A stretch of DNA of 64,000 bases from Cryobacterium sp. N22 (lineage in GTDB: Bacteria; Actinomycetota; Actinomycetes; Actinomycetales; Microbacteriaceae). The position numbers and the translations under genes are program-made. Shown here piece by piece: positions 1-7,206 of the stretch. A model generated the notes under the pieces. It worked only from the letters and a program-made list of their open reading frames with translations, searched no databases and was not told where the DNA came from. Position 1 is the first letter of the stretch. Each line of letters starts with the position of its first letter. The stretch spans positions 1 to 64,000 of the forward strand of contig NZ_PJJP01000027.1 in the NCBI RefSeq assembly GCF_002929555.1. The letters are read 5' to 3'.

Positions 1-149
1 GGTCCGCGCCGCAGCCGCCGGTTGAGGCGCCGCGTGACCCCGCAGGCGACCAGCCGACCGCGCCGCCGGCGTACGGCCAGCCGGCCCCGCCGGTGTCGGC
101 ACCGCCCGCCGCCGGGCCGTCTGACCCGCAGCCGCCGATCTCCGGCTAG
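1..149 (+). CDS. C-terminal end of a Pro/Ala/Gly-rich protein (5' truncated)
   Basis: An open frame enters from the left edge with its first full codon at 3 and ends at TAG 147-149. The 48 visible residues are almost all Pro, Ala, Gly, Gln and Ser and include PAYGQPAPP. Such low-complexity tails are typical of disordered ends of actinobacterial membrane or regulatory proteins. Composition fits coding sequence, but no domain is visible and no function can be given. It converges on pepP, with an inverted repeat between them. Confidence 0.5.
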   Translation, partial: SAPQPPVEAPRDPAGDQPTAPPAYGQPAPPVSAPPAAGPSDPQPPISG

Positions 150-160
150 GCTCCCGGCCG

Positions 161-228
161 TTACTGTTCCCCATGCGGACAATTGCGCCCGGCGCACCGG
201 GACCAATTGTCCGCTTCGGGAACAGTTA
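161..228. terminator. Long inverted repeat between convergent genes
   Basis: Arms 161-185 and 204-228 match at 22 of 25 positions around an 18-nt loop; the arm contains GCGGACAATTG. It lies between two converging genes, so it can fold as a strong hairpin in either transcript. A bidirectional terminator is the simplest reading. There is no T-run after the stem, so a palindromic repeat or a protein site is also possible. Confidence 0.5.
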
Positions 229-251
229 GCGCTTCTGACGGAGCCGGGCGG

Positions 252-1808
252 CTAGGCCTGCAGCGCCGCCATCCAGGCTTCGACAGCGGCGGACTCGCGG
301 GGGATTCCGGCGGAGAGGTTCTCGGCGCCGGTCTCGGTGATCAGGATGTCGTCCTCGATGCGCACACCGATGCCCCGGTACTCGGCGGGCACGGTGAGGT
401 CGTCCGGCTGGAAGTACAGGCCGGGCTCGATCGTGAAGACCATGCCGGGCTCGATCACGCCGTCCATGTACATGTCACGGCGGGCCTGAGCGCAGTCATG
501 CACGTCGAGACCGAGGTGGTGGCTGGTGCCGTGCACCATGTAGCGGCGGTGCTGGCCGTTCTCCGGCTGCAGCGCCTCCTCCGCGGTGACGGGCAGCATG
601 CCCCAGTCGGCGGTGTGCCGGGCGATCACGGCCATCGCGGCCGCGTGCACCTGCCGGAAGATCGCTCCGGGCTTGGCCACCAGGAACGCGGCGTCTGCGG
701 CCTCGCGGACGGCGTCGTACACCCGGCGCTGCACGTCGCTGAACGTGCCCGTGATCGGCAGCGTGCGGGTGATGTCGGCGGTGTAGTAGCTGTCCACCTC
801 GACGCCGGCATCCAGCAACATGACGTCGCCGGCCAGAACCGGGCCGTCGTTGCGGGTCCAGTGCAGGATGCAGGCGTGCGGGCCGGATGCGGCGATGGTG
901 TCGTAGCCGACGGTGTTGCCGTCGGCCCTGGCGCGGGTGTTAAAGACACCCTCGACCAGACGTTCGCCGCGCTGATGCGTGCTGGAGCGGGGCAGGTCGC
1001 GGATGACATCCTCGAAACCGCGGGCCGTGGCCGCCACGGCCAGTCGCATCTGGCCGATTTCGTAGGCGTCCTTCACGAGCCGCAGCTCGGACAGGTCGCG
1101 GGCCAGGCCGGCATCGGCGTCGTGCTCGTGGTTGATCTCGATGCTGAACGGGGCGTCAGAGCCGTTTCCGGTGATCATCTTCTCGGCCGCGTTGCGGAGG
1201 CGGGCGTCGTCGACCTGGCCGGTGAGGAACGGGTCGGCTTCGCGCACGAGCAGGGTTTCGCTGTCGACGCGGCGGAGTACCTCGGCGAAGCCGTCGATGC
1301 CCTGCACCGTGAGGCCGAGGTCGCCGGCGACCTGGGCGATGGAGGGGCGCGGGCCGATCCAGAACTCGCCGATCTCGGAGTTGGCGTAGAACTCGTCGGA
1401 GTCGCGGCCGGCGCGCTCCCGGAAGTAGACGGTGGTCTCGTGGCCGGTGGCGGTCGGTTCGAACACGAGCACGGCACCGGGCTCGGAGTCGCTGCCCCAG
1501 CCGGTGAGGTGCGCGAACGCGGAGTGGGCGCGGAACGGGTAGTCGGTGTCGTTGGCACGCTGCTTGAGACGCCCGGCCGGCACGATCAGGCGGTGTCCGA
1601 GGTGCTGCTGGGACACGCGCTCGCGCCGGGCGGCCGCGAAGGGGGCCTGCTCGCGCGCAGGCGGCACGGTTTCGGCGCGGTCGGCCCAGCCGCTGGAGAT
1701 GTACTCCTTGAACCCCTCGGAGCCGGGCGTGGTCGAACGGTTCTCGTTCGAGCGGGCGGCCGGTGCGGCAGGGGTGGGTGCGGATGCGGTGTCGGTGGAG
1801 TCAGCCAT
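252..1808 (-). CDS. pepP: Xaa-Pro aminopeptidase (M24B)
   Basis: This 518-aa dimetal aminopeptidase removes N-terminal residues before proline. An N-terminal aminopeptidase-P domain (about residues 60-220) is followed by a pita-bread M24 domain. The five expected metal ligands are all present: D333 in LLDAGVE, D345 in TADITRT, H430 in SHHLGLDVHD, E461 in TIEPG and E485 in RIEDD. There is no signal peptide, so it is cytosolic. The first 50 residues are Ala/Thr/Ser-rich and probably disordered. ATG 1808 follows a GGAGGA ribosome site. It may be co-transcribed with the gene ending at 1850, whose stop is 41 nt upstream of this start. Confidence 0.95.
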   Translation of the reverse strand: MADSTDTASAPTPAAPAARSNENRSTTPGSEGFKEYISSGWADRAETVPPAREQAPFAAARRERVSQQHLGHRLIVPAGRLKQRANDTDYPFRAHSAFAHLTGWGSDSEPGAVLVFEPTATGHETTVYFRERAGRDSDEFYANSEIGEFWIGPRPSIAQVAGDLGLTVQGIDGFAEVLRRVDSETLLVREADPFLTGQVDDARLRNAAEKMITGNGSDAPFSIEINHEHDADAGLARDLSELRLVKDAYEIGQMRLAVAATARGFEDVIRDLPRSSTHQRGERLVEGVFNTRARADGNTVGYDTIAASGPHACILHWTRNDGPVLAGDVMLLDAGVEVDSYYTADITRTLPITGTFSDVQRRVYDAVREAADAAFLVAKPGAIFRQVHAAAMAVIARHTADWGMLPVTAEEALQPENGQHRRYMVHGTSHHLGLDVHDCAQARRDMYMDGVIEPGMVFTIEPGLYFQPDDLTVPAEYRGIGVRIEDDILITETGAENLSAGIPRESAAVEAWMAALQA

Positions 1809-1849
1809 TCCTCCATTGTCCCACCCGCTGGCTTAGAGCCCGCCGGTTG

Positions 1850-2911
1850 CTAGTCGGTGGCGGGGGAGAGCGTCGCCACGACGGGGCGGTGGTCGCTGCC
1901 GGCGGTGTCCTCGGTGCCGATCACAGTCATCCGCTCGACCTGCCAGTCGGGCGTGGCCAGGACGTGGTCGATGGGGGCGCCGAGCAAACTGGGCGCCCAG
2001 GCCGGCCAGGTGCCCACGCCACCGGAACCGGCGAGTGCGGCGGCATCCCGGCAGTCGCCGAGGACGGCGCCGTCGGAGGTGGCCCGACCGGCGAAATGGT
2101 CGATCGTGGCGTTGAAGTCGCCAGCCATGATCACCCCGTCGCCGTCGGAGGCCTCGTCGTTGCACTGCTCGGCCAGCCAGTCCAGGTCGGATCTCCAGTT
2201 GGCCATCTCCCACCGGATCGGGGCGACGGCGTGCACGGCGATGATCGTCGGGCCGGCGCCGTCCGCGGGCTCGGCGATGACGGTGGGCAGCACATTGGTG
2301 TTGCCGGGCGGGCCGGAGCCCGCGGCGGAGGTGACCGTGTAGTCGCCAAGGTCCGGGCTGATCAGCAGGGTCGTCGACCGTGCCTTGGAGATGAGGTCGA
2401 ACGCGACGGTGTGCACCCACATCGGCCGTCCGGCGGCACGCATGGCCTCGGCGATGAGCACACCGGTTTCCTCGGTCGTCTCGGGGAGGGTGAGCACGTC
2501 GGCCTCCTCGGCGATGGCGAGGTCGGCGATGGCCTCGGCACCGGGGGCGTCGCCGAGGGTGTTCCAGCTCAGCACCGTGATCGCCGCGTCGGCAGGCTCC
2601 GCCGCAACCGCAGCGACCGCCGCATCCGAGTCCAGGCCGCGATGCAGCAGAATGCCGGCGTTGACGGCACCGAACGCGACCAGGAACACCATCAGCAGGG
2701 CCGTGGTGGCACGCAACGGCCGCACGAGGTGCAGCAGAACCGCGAGCAGCGCCAGCAGGGCGATGGCCACCAGCACCGCCAGGCCGCGGAAGGACACGGC
2801 GTGCGCGACGACCGAGGTGTTCTGCAGTCCGGCGAGCCCGGGCAAGGCCAGCACGGTGAGGAAGGCCAGGGTGGCGAGCACGACGACGGCGCGAAGGACT
2901 GAGGAGAACAT
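1850..2911 (-). CDS. Membrane-anchored endonuclease/exonuclease/phosphatase-fold protein
   Basis: About 353 aa. Three hydrophobic segments lie in the first 100 residues, followed by an EEP-fold domain. Family motifs visible are VLSWNTLG, GDFNATIDHF, PIDHVLATP and the C-terminal GSDHRPVVATL, which together carry the Asn, Asp and His active-site residues. The catalytic domain is expected outside the membrane. Relatives cleave phosphodiesters of DNA, sphingomyelin or phosphoinositides; the substrate here is unknown. ATG 2911 is chosen because the first membrane helix starts at once (MFSSVLRAVVV); a TTG at 2953 would add 14 residues but overlaps the divergent promoter. Confidence 0.85.
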   Translation of the reverse strand: MFSSVLRAVVVLATLAFLTVLALPGLAGLQNTSVVAHAVSFRGLAVLVAIALLALLAVLLHLVRPLRATTALLMVFLVAFGAVNAGILLHRGLDSDAAVAAVAAEPADAAITVLSWNTLGDAPGAEAIADLAIAEEADVLTLPETTEETGVLIAEAMRAAGRPMWVHTVAFDLISKARSTTLLISPDLGDYTVTSAAGSGPPGNTNVLPTVIAEPADGAGPTIIAVHAVAPIRWEMANWRSDLDWLAEQCNDEASDGDGVIMAGDFNATIDHFAGRATSDGAVLGDCRDAAALAGSGGVGTWPAWAPSLLGAPIDHVLATPDWQVERMTVIGTEDTAGSDHRPVVATLSPATD

Positions 2912-2954
2912 AGATGAGTCACTGTAAGCGACCAAGCTGTATTCCCGCGCCAAC

Positions 2955-2960
2955 TAGCAT
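2955..2960 (+). promoter_or_regulatory. -10 box TAGCAT, leaderless start
   Basis: TAGCAT ends six bases before ATG 2967, which places the transcription start on the start codon. No ribosome site is present. Confidence 0.45.
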
Positions 2961-2966
2961 GGGGGC

Positions 2967-3839
2967 ATGGCAGTCGAACGGCGTTCCACAGGTCCGATCG
3001 ACCTACATACCCACTCCAGCGTCTCCGACGGAACCGAGACCCCCTCGCAGCTCGTGCGCGCCGCCGCGGCCGCCGGGCTCGGCACCGTGGCGATCACCGA
3101 CCACGACTCCACGGCGGGCTGGTCTGAGGCCTCGGTCGCCGCCCGGACCGCGGGCATCACCCTGATCCCCGGGATGGAGTTCAGCACCCGCGTCGGCCAC
3201 ACCAGCATCCACCTGCTGGCGTACCTGTTCGACCCGTCGGATGCCGGGATCGTCGCCGAGACCGCGCACATCCGGAAGGCCCGGCTCACCCGTGCCGAGC
3301 AGATGGTGGCCCGCATCGGCGCCGACTACGAGCTGACCTGGGACGACGTGCTCGCCCAGACCACCACCGGCGGCACTGTGGGACGCCCGCACATCGCCGA
3401 CGCCCTGGTCGCCAACGGGCTCGCTCTCACCCGCAGCGAGGCCTTCGCCGGGATCCTGCACTGGGAAGCCGGCTACTTCCAGCCGCACTACGCGCCGGAC
3501 CCGTTGCGCGCGGTGGCCCTGGTGCGTGCGGCCGGGGGAGTGCCCGTGATCGCGCATCCGGCCACCCGCGGCGTCGCCGACGTGATGGCCGAGAGCCGCC
3601 TGGCCGCGCTCGTGGAGGCCGGCCTGTTCGGGCTGGAGCTGCGGCACCGGGAGAACAAACCGGAGGCCACCGCCCGGCTCACCATGCTCGCCGTGAAGTA
3701 CGGCCTGGCCATCACCGGCTCCAGCGACTACCACGGCGAGGGCAAGCCCAACCGGCTCGGCGAGAACACCACGACCCCCGAGGTGCTCGAGCGCCTCATC
3801 GCCGAGGGCCGCGGCGCCGAGCCGGTCTACGCCGCCTGA
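2967..3839 (+). CDS. PHP-domain phosphoesterase (RNase AM/TrpH-like)
   Basis: This 290-aa PHP protein has the metal-binding motifs DLHTHSSVSDG near the N terminus, AITDHDSTAG, VIAHPATR and GSSDYHGEGK near the C terminus. Characterised relatives (E. coli YciV/RNase AM, C. violaceum nucleoside 3',5'-bisphosphate phosphatase) remove 5' nucleotides from short RNA or dephosphorylate 3',5'-bisphosphates. The size fits those enzymes rather than the PHP domain of DnaE or PolX. It is transcribed divergently from the gene at 2911, with only 55 nt between the starts. A role in RNA or pAp turnover is inferred from the family. Confidence 0.88.
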   Translation: MAVERRSTGPIDLHTHSSVSDGTETPSQLVRAAAAAGLGTVAITDHDSTAGWSEASVAARTAGITLIPGMEFSTRVGHTSIHLLAYLFDPSDAGIVAETAHIRKARLTRAEQMVARIGADYELTWDDVLAQTTTGGTVGRPHIADALVANGLALTRSEAFAGILHWEAGYFQPHYAPDPLRAVALVRAAGGVPVIAHPATRGVADVMAESRLAALVEAGLFGLELRHRENKPEATARLTMLAVKYGLAITGSSDYHGEGKPNRLGENTTTPEVLERLIAEGRGAEPVYAA

Positions 3840-3883
3840 TCCCGTCTCAGCCCGTCTCGGAGTCGCTCCGCCCGCTCGCGACG

Positions 3884-3945
3884 TGCCGCAAAGTACCCCT
3901 TCGCGGGTGCGGAGGGGGCGAAATGAAGCGAGTCGCCGCCGCAAC
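3884..3945. repeat. Degenerate intergenic repeat, GCCGCAAAGTNCCCC type
   Basis: The segment holds GTGCCGCAAAGTACCCCTTC followed by GAAATGAAGCGAGTCG. Its wording resembles the palindromic units at 50110-50168 and 50184-50241 (GCCGCAAAGTGCCCC, AAGTCGG). It fills the gap between the PHP gene and the RhlE terminator and has no convincing open frame. Confidence 0.35.
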
Positions 3946-3962
3946 CGTTGCCGAGATGAAGC

Positions 3963-3997
3963 AAACGGCCCCCTGACACGAGGTCAGGGGGCCGTTT
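3963..3997. terminator. Perfect 15-bp terminator hairpin
   Basis: Arms 963-977 and 983-997 of this kilobase (AAACGGCCCCCTGAC and its exact complement) pair fully around a 5-nt loop. The stem is bounded by AAA and TTT, so it can stop transcription from both the PHP gene (+) and rhlE (-), which ends 19 nt away. Confidence 0.8.
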
Positions 3998-4015
3998 GTG
4001 GCAAGTCGGCAGGTG

Positions 4016-5494
4016 TTACGCCGTGGGCGCCTGCGGGGAACGGCGGCGAGTGCGGCTGCGGCGACGCGGCGCGCTGTTGCCGTCGTGGTGCTCGGAGCCG
4101 CCACCGTCGTGGGTGCCGGCCGCCGGGGTCGCGGCGGGGGCATCCGGGTTGGTGCCGGAGCCCACGCGCACCCGGGTGCGGGGAGCCTGGTCGGCGGAGC
4201 GACCCGAACCGGAGCGATCGGCGGAGCGCCCACCGGAACGGCCGTCGCTGCGGCCGCCGCGAGCGGAGTCGCGTCCGGCGGGTGCGCCGGCGACGGCCTC
4301 CTTGATCGGGGTCGCACGCAGGCGGCCCTTCGACCCGGCGGGGATCTTCAGGTCGGTGTAGAGGTGCGGCGACGAGGAGTAGGTCTCCTGCGGCTCCGGG
4401 GTGCCGAAGTCGAGGGCCTTGTTGATCAGGGTCCACTTGGGCATGTCGTCCCAGTCCACGAAGGTGACCGCGATTCCGGTCTTGCCGGCGCGGCCGGTGC
4501 GACCGACGCGGTGCAGGTAGGCCTTCTCGTCTTCGGGGATGGTGTGGTTGATCACGTGGGTGACGTCGTCGACGTCGATGCCGCGCGCGGCAACATCCGT
4601 GGCGATCAGGATGTCTTTCTTGCCGGCCTTGAACGACGCCATGGCGCGCTCGCGCTGCTCCTGGTTGAGGTCACCGTGCACGGCGGTGGCGTTGAAGCCA
4701 CGGTCGCCGAGTTCTTCGACGAGCTTGGCGGCGGCACGCTTGGTGCGGGTGAAGATCACGGTCTTGCCGCGACCCTCGGCCATCAGGATGCGGCCGATGA
4801 CCTCGTCCTTGTCCATGTTGTGCGCGCGGTACACGAGGTGCTCGATGTTGGCCTGCATGAGGCCCTCGTCGGGGTCGCTCGCGCGGATGTGGATGGGCTT
4901 GGTCATGAACCGGCGGGCCAGCGCCACGATCGGGCCGGGCATGGTGGCCGAGAACAGCATCGTGTGACGGGTGGACGGCGTCTGCGAGAACAGCTTCTCG
5001 ATGTCGGCGAGGAAGCCGAGGTCGAGCATCTTGTCGGCCTCGTCGAGCACCATCTCGCGCACGTTGGCGAGGCTGAGCAGGCGCTGGCTGGCGAGGTCGA
5101 GCAGACGCCCGGGGGTACCGACGACGATCTGCGCGCCGGCCTTGAGCTGCTCGATCTGTCCCTCGTAGGCCTTGCCGCCGTAGATGGAGACGACGGTGGT
5201 GCCACGGTTGCTCGCGGCGAGTTCGAGGTCTTCACTGACCTGCACGCACAGTTCGCGGGTGGGCACGACGACGAGCGCCTGCACACCGGGCTCGGGGTTC
5301 AGGCCGAGGCGCTGGATCAGCGGCAGGCCGAAGCCCAGGGTCTTGCCGGTGCCGGTCTTGGCCTGGCCGATGATGTCCTGGCCGCTGAGGGCGAGGGGGA
5401 TCGTCTGGGTCTGGATGGGGAACGGCTCGAGGATGCCCTTGGCGGCGAGAGCCTCGACCATGTCCTGGTCGATATTGAGTTCGGAAAAGGTCAC
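4016..5494 (-). CDS. rhlE: DEAD-box RNA helicase (RhlE/CsdA type)
   Basis: This 492-aa ATP-dependent RNA helicase has a Q motif, Walker A AKTGTGKT, VLDEADKML (DEAD), LFSATMP (SAT) and HRVGRTGRAGKTG (motif VI). After the two RecA lobes (about 1-370) comes a tail rich in Arg, Gly, Ser and Asp, such as DGRSGGRSADRSGSGRSAD. Such tails bind RNA in actinobacterial RhlE proteins. It probably unwinds structured mRNA or assists ribosome assembly and decay. The stop abuts a strong hairpin (3963-3997). The 180-nt upstream gap to the next gene gives room for a long leader. In mycobacteria the rhlE homologue also lies beside the ferritin-like gene found here. Confidence 0.93.
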   Translation of the reverse strand: MTFSELNIDQDMVEALAAKGILEPFPIQTQTIPLALSGQDIIGQAKTGTGKTLGFGLPLIQRLGLNPEPGVQALVVVPTRELCVQVSEDLELAASNRGTTVVSIYGGKAYEGQIEQLKAGAQIVVGTPGRLLDLASQRLLSLANVREMVLDEADKMLDLGFLADIEKLFSQTPSTRHTMLFSATMPGPIVALARRFMTKPIHIRASDPDEGLMQANIEHLVYRAHNMDKDEVIGRILMAEGRGKTVIFTRTKRAAAKLVEELGDRGFNATAVHGDLNQEQRERAMASFKAGKKDILIATDVAARGIDVDDVTHVINHTIPEDEKAYLHRVGRTGRAGKTGIAVTFVDWDDMPKWTLINKALDFGTPEPQETYSSSPHLYTDLKIPAGSKGRLRATPIKEAVAGAPAGRDSARGGRSDGRSGGRSADRSGSGRSADQAPRTRVRVGSGTNPDAPAATPAAGTHDGGGSEHHDGNSAPRRRSRTRRRSPQAPTA

Positions 5495-5666
5495 GTTTTG
5501 GTTGCCTGTCTAGCTCGAAGCGGGATGCGCCCGTCTTTGCTTCAGGCGCAAGTCCACCGATCCTGCGCCGGTGAATGACACCAGACTATAGGGCGGCCCT
5601 GGGCAACAGCCCCTGGCCACACCGCACCCGCCTCGTTATTCGAATACGAAGCCGGGGACGTGGACC

Positions 5667-5672
5667 TATGCT
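5667..5672 (+). promoter_or_regulatory. -10 box TATGCT, leaderless start
   Basis: TATGCT ends six bases before GTG 5679, so transcript and reading frame should begin together. Confidence 0.5.
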
Positions 5673-5678
5673 TGGCAG

Positions 5679-6380
5679 GTGATCTCCTGGTTAGGTGAAC
5701 GCCCGAAACGGGCAGAGACGCCGCGGCTGTCGGCCCGGGGCGACCGGCGCGCCACCACGAAGGTCGACATCACCGAACTGGTGCCGGACCTGCTCACCTA
5801 CCTCGGCCAGGCCGCCTATTTCGAACTGGGAATGTTCGAGAGCCTGTCGACGGCGGTCATCACGGCGCCCACCCTCGCCGCCAAGGAAGGCCTGAGCCTG
5901 GCCGCCGGGCGTGCGCTGTCCAAGCACCACGGGCTCATCGAGGAAATCCGGCGCCGCGACGGCGAACCGGCCAGTGTGATGGGCCCGTTCGTACCCGCCC
6001 TGGATAGCTTTCGCGCTATCACCGCTGGTGAGGACTGGCAGGAGCTGCTGCTCAGCTGCTACCTGACCGGCGGGCTGCTCGACGACTTCTTCATCAGGCT
6101 CTCCGACGCGTTGCCCGGCGATGTCGGCCCGCGCATCGCCCACCTGCTCGGCGAGCACGGCGGCGCCGACGTGCTGGTGCACGAGCTGGCCGCGGCCATC
6201 GCCGCCCAGCCGGCGCTCGAGTCCCGCCTGGCGCTATGGGGCCGACGTTTGGTCGGCGACACCCTGCTCGTGGCCCGCTCGGCCATGGCCGTGACCCAGG
6301 ACTCCCGCATCGAACCGGTCTTCACCGAGCTGATCGCGGCGCACACCCGGCGGATGGACGGCCTCGGCCTCACCGCGTAG
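5679..6380 (+). CDS. Ferritin-like fold protein (MiaE-like family)
   Basis: This 233-aa, mostly helical protein resembles the actinobacterial ferritin-like/MiaE-like family next to rhlE in mycobacteria (Rv3210c position). MiaE hydroxylates a modified tRNA adenosine with a di-iron centre. Glu and His positions that could bind iron are visible (YFELGMFESL, KHHGLIEEI, LLGEHGG), but the Glu-x-x-His pattern is not clear enough to claim enzymatic activity. GTG 5679 is set by the TATGCT box. A terminator follows at 6526. No signal peptide or membrane segment is seen. Confidence 0.75.
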   Translation: MISWLGERPKRAETPRLSARGDRRATTKVDITELVPDLLTYLGQAAYFELGMFESLSTAVITAPTLAAKEGLSLAAGRALSKHHGLIEEIRRRDGEPASVMGPFVPALDSFRAITAGEDWQELLLSCYLTGGLLDDFFIRLSDALPGDVGPRIAHLLGEHGGADVLVHELAAAIAAQPALESRLALWGRRLVGDTLLVARSAMAVTQDSRIEPVFTELIAAHTRRMDGLGLTA

Positions 6381-6525
6381 CCGTGCCTCCTCAGTGCGCC
6401 CACGCGATCCGGCGAGGTGCGCGCGCTCTCAGCGAGGTGTGCGGGTGCCGCGCCGGTGGGCGGGTGGCGCGCCAAGCGCATAGCGGCGCCTGACCCGCAC
6501 AGCGCGCGTATCCGACGCCCAAGCA

Positions 6526-6566
6526 CGAAAAACACCCTCATCGAGATCGATGAGGGTGTTTTTTCG
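6526..6566. terminator. Bidirectional intrinsic terminator
   Basis: Arms 6528-6544 and 6547-6563 (AACACCCTCATCGA core) form a perfect stem, preceded by a run of A and followed by six T. It therefore has a U-tract for the ferritin-like gene on + and for the membrane-protein gene on -. The rest of the 6381-6575 gap shows no gene. Confidence 0.9.
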
Positions 6567-6575
6567 TCAATGACC

Positions 6576-6878
6576 TTACGCCGGCAGCCCGGTCCTGCTG
6601 ATCGTGTGCAACATCTTCAGGTCCGCGGCCTCGCGGCGACGGCCCAGGACCACATCAACCACGACAGCGGCGATGGCAGCGACCACGAAGGACACCCACC
6701 AGATCCAGCCGCCGTCCCACGCCCAGCCGAGCCAGGTCAAGACGACCCAGACCAGCGATGCGACACCGGTGCCCACGGCCGGCACCAACACTGAACCGTG
6801 CGTGAGGCGGCGGGGCAGGGCGTACCGAGCCGCCAGCCCGAGCAGCGCGCCGCCGAGGGCGACGAACAGGAGCTCCAT
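6576..6878 (-). CDS. Small three-helix membrane protein
   Basis: 100 aa with three hydrophobic stretches, about residues 3-20, 32-52 and 58-80, and a short basic cytosolic tail (LGRRREAADLK). The position between the ferritin-like gene and the DUF3107 gene matches the small membrane protein Rv3209 in mycobacteria, but sequence identity to it cannot be judged here. No catalytic motif is visible, so function is unknown. The 3' end runs into the bidirectional hairpin at 6526. The upstream DUF3107 gene ends 7 nt before its start, so the two probably form an operon. Confidence 0.75.
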   Translation of the reverse strand: MELLFVALGGALLGLAARYALPRRLTHGSVLVPAVGTGVASLVWVVLTWLGWAWDGGWIWWVSFVVAAIAAVVVDVVLGRRREAADLKMLHTISRTGLPA

Positions 6879-6885
6879 GGCAGGT

Positions 6886-7110
6886 TTAGGCTACGAAGCC
6901 GACGCGGCGGGAGGACTCGGAGCCCAGCTCGACGTAGGCGAGGCCGATGGTGGGGACGATGTACACGTGCCCCTTCTTGTCACTGAGCTTGAGGTATCCG
7001 GTCTGCCCCGCGAGGGCGGCCGCGACGGTCTCCTCGATCTCGTTGGCGGGCTGAGCCGTCTCGAAGCTGATCTCCCGGGGGGAGTTGAAAATGCCAATGC
7101 GAATGTCCAC
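6886..7110 (-). CDS. DUF3107 protein (TB9.4 family)
   Basis: 74 aa, starting MDIRIGIFNSPREISFET and ending GSESSRRVGFVA. Size and sequence match DUF3107, a small beta-rich actinobacterial family whose mycobacterial member (Rv3208A, TB9.4) sits in the same neighbourhood. Its function is unknown. The start is GTG 7110 with GAAAGG about ten bases upstream. It is divergent from adnA, with 96 nt between start codons that must hold both promoters. Confidence 0.85.
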   Translation of the reverse strand: MDIRIGIFNSPREISFETAQPANEIEETVAAALAGQTGYLKLSDKKGHVYIVPTIGLAYVELGSESSRRVGFVA

Positions 7111-7194
7111 GGATGCGCCTTTCGGTTGCCTACCCGCTCAGATTACGACATGCCCCGCAGTCGGCCCGCCACGTTCACTGTCGGCGCAACCCGT

Positions 7195-7200
7195 TACCGT
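7195..7200 (+). promoter_or_regulatory. -10 box TACCGT, leaderless start of adnA
   Basis: TACCGT ends six bases before GTG 7207. This decides between GTG 7207, ATG 7210 and ATG 7150 for adnA, none of which has a ribosome site. Confidence 0.45.
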
Positions 7201-7206
7201 TGGACC

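Noticed and set aside
183..1853. 556-codon open frame on the plus strand
   Set aside because: Antisense to pepP, which has all five metal ligands.
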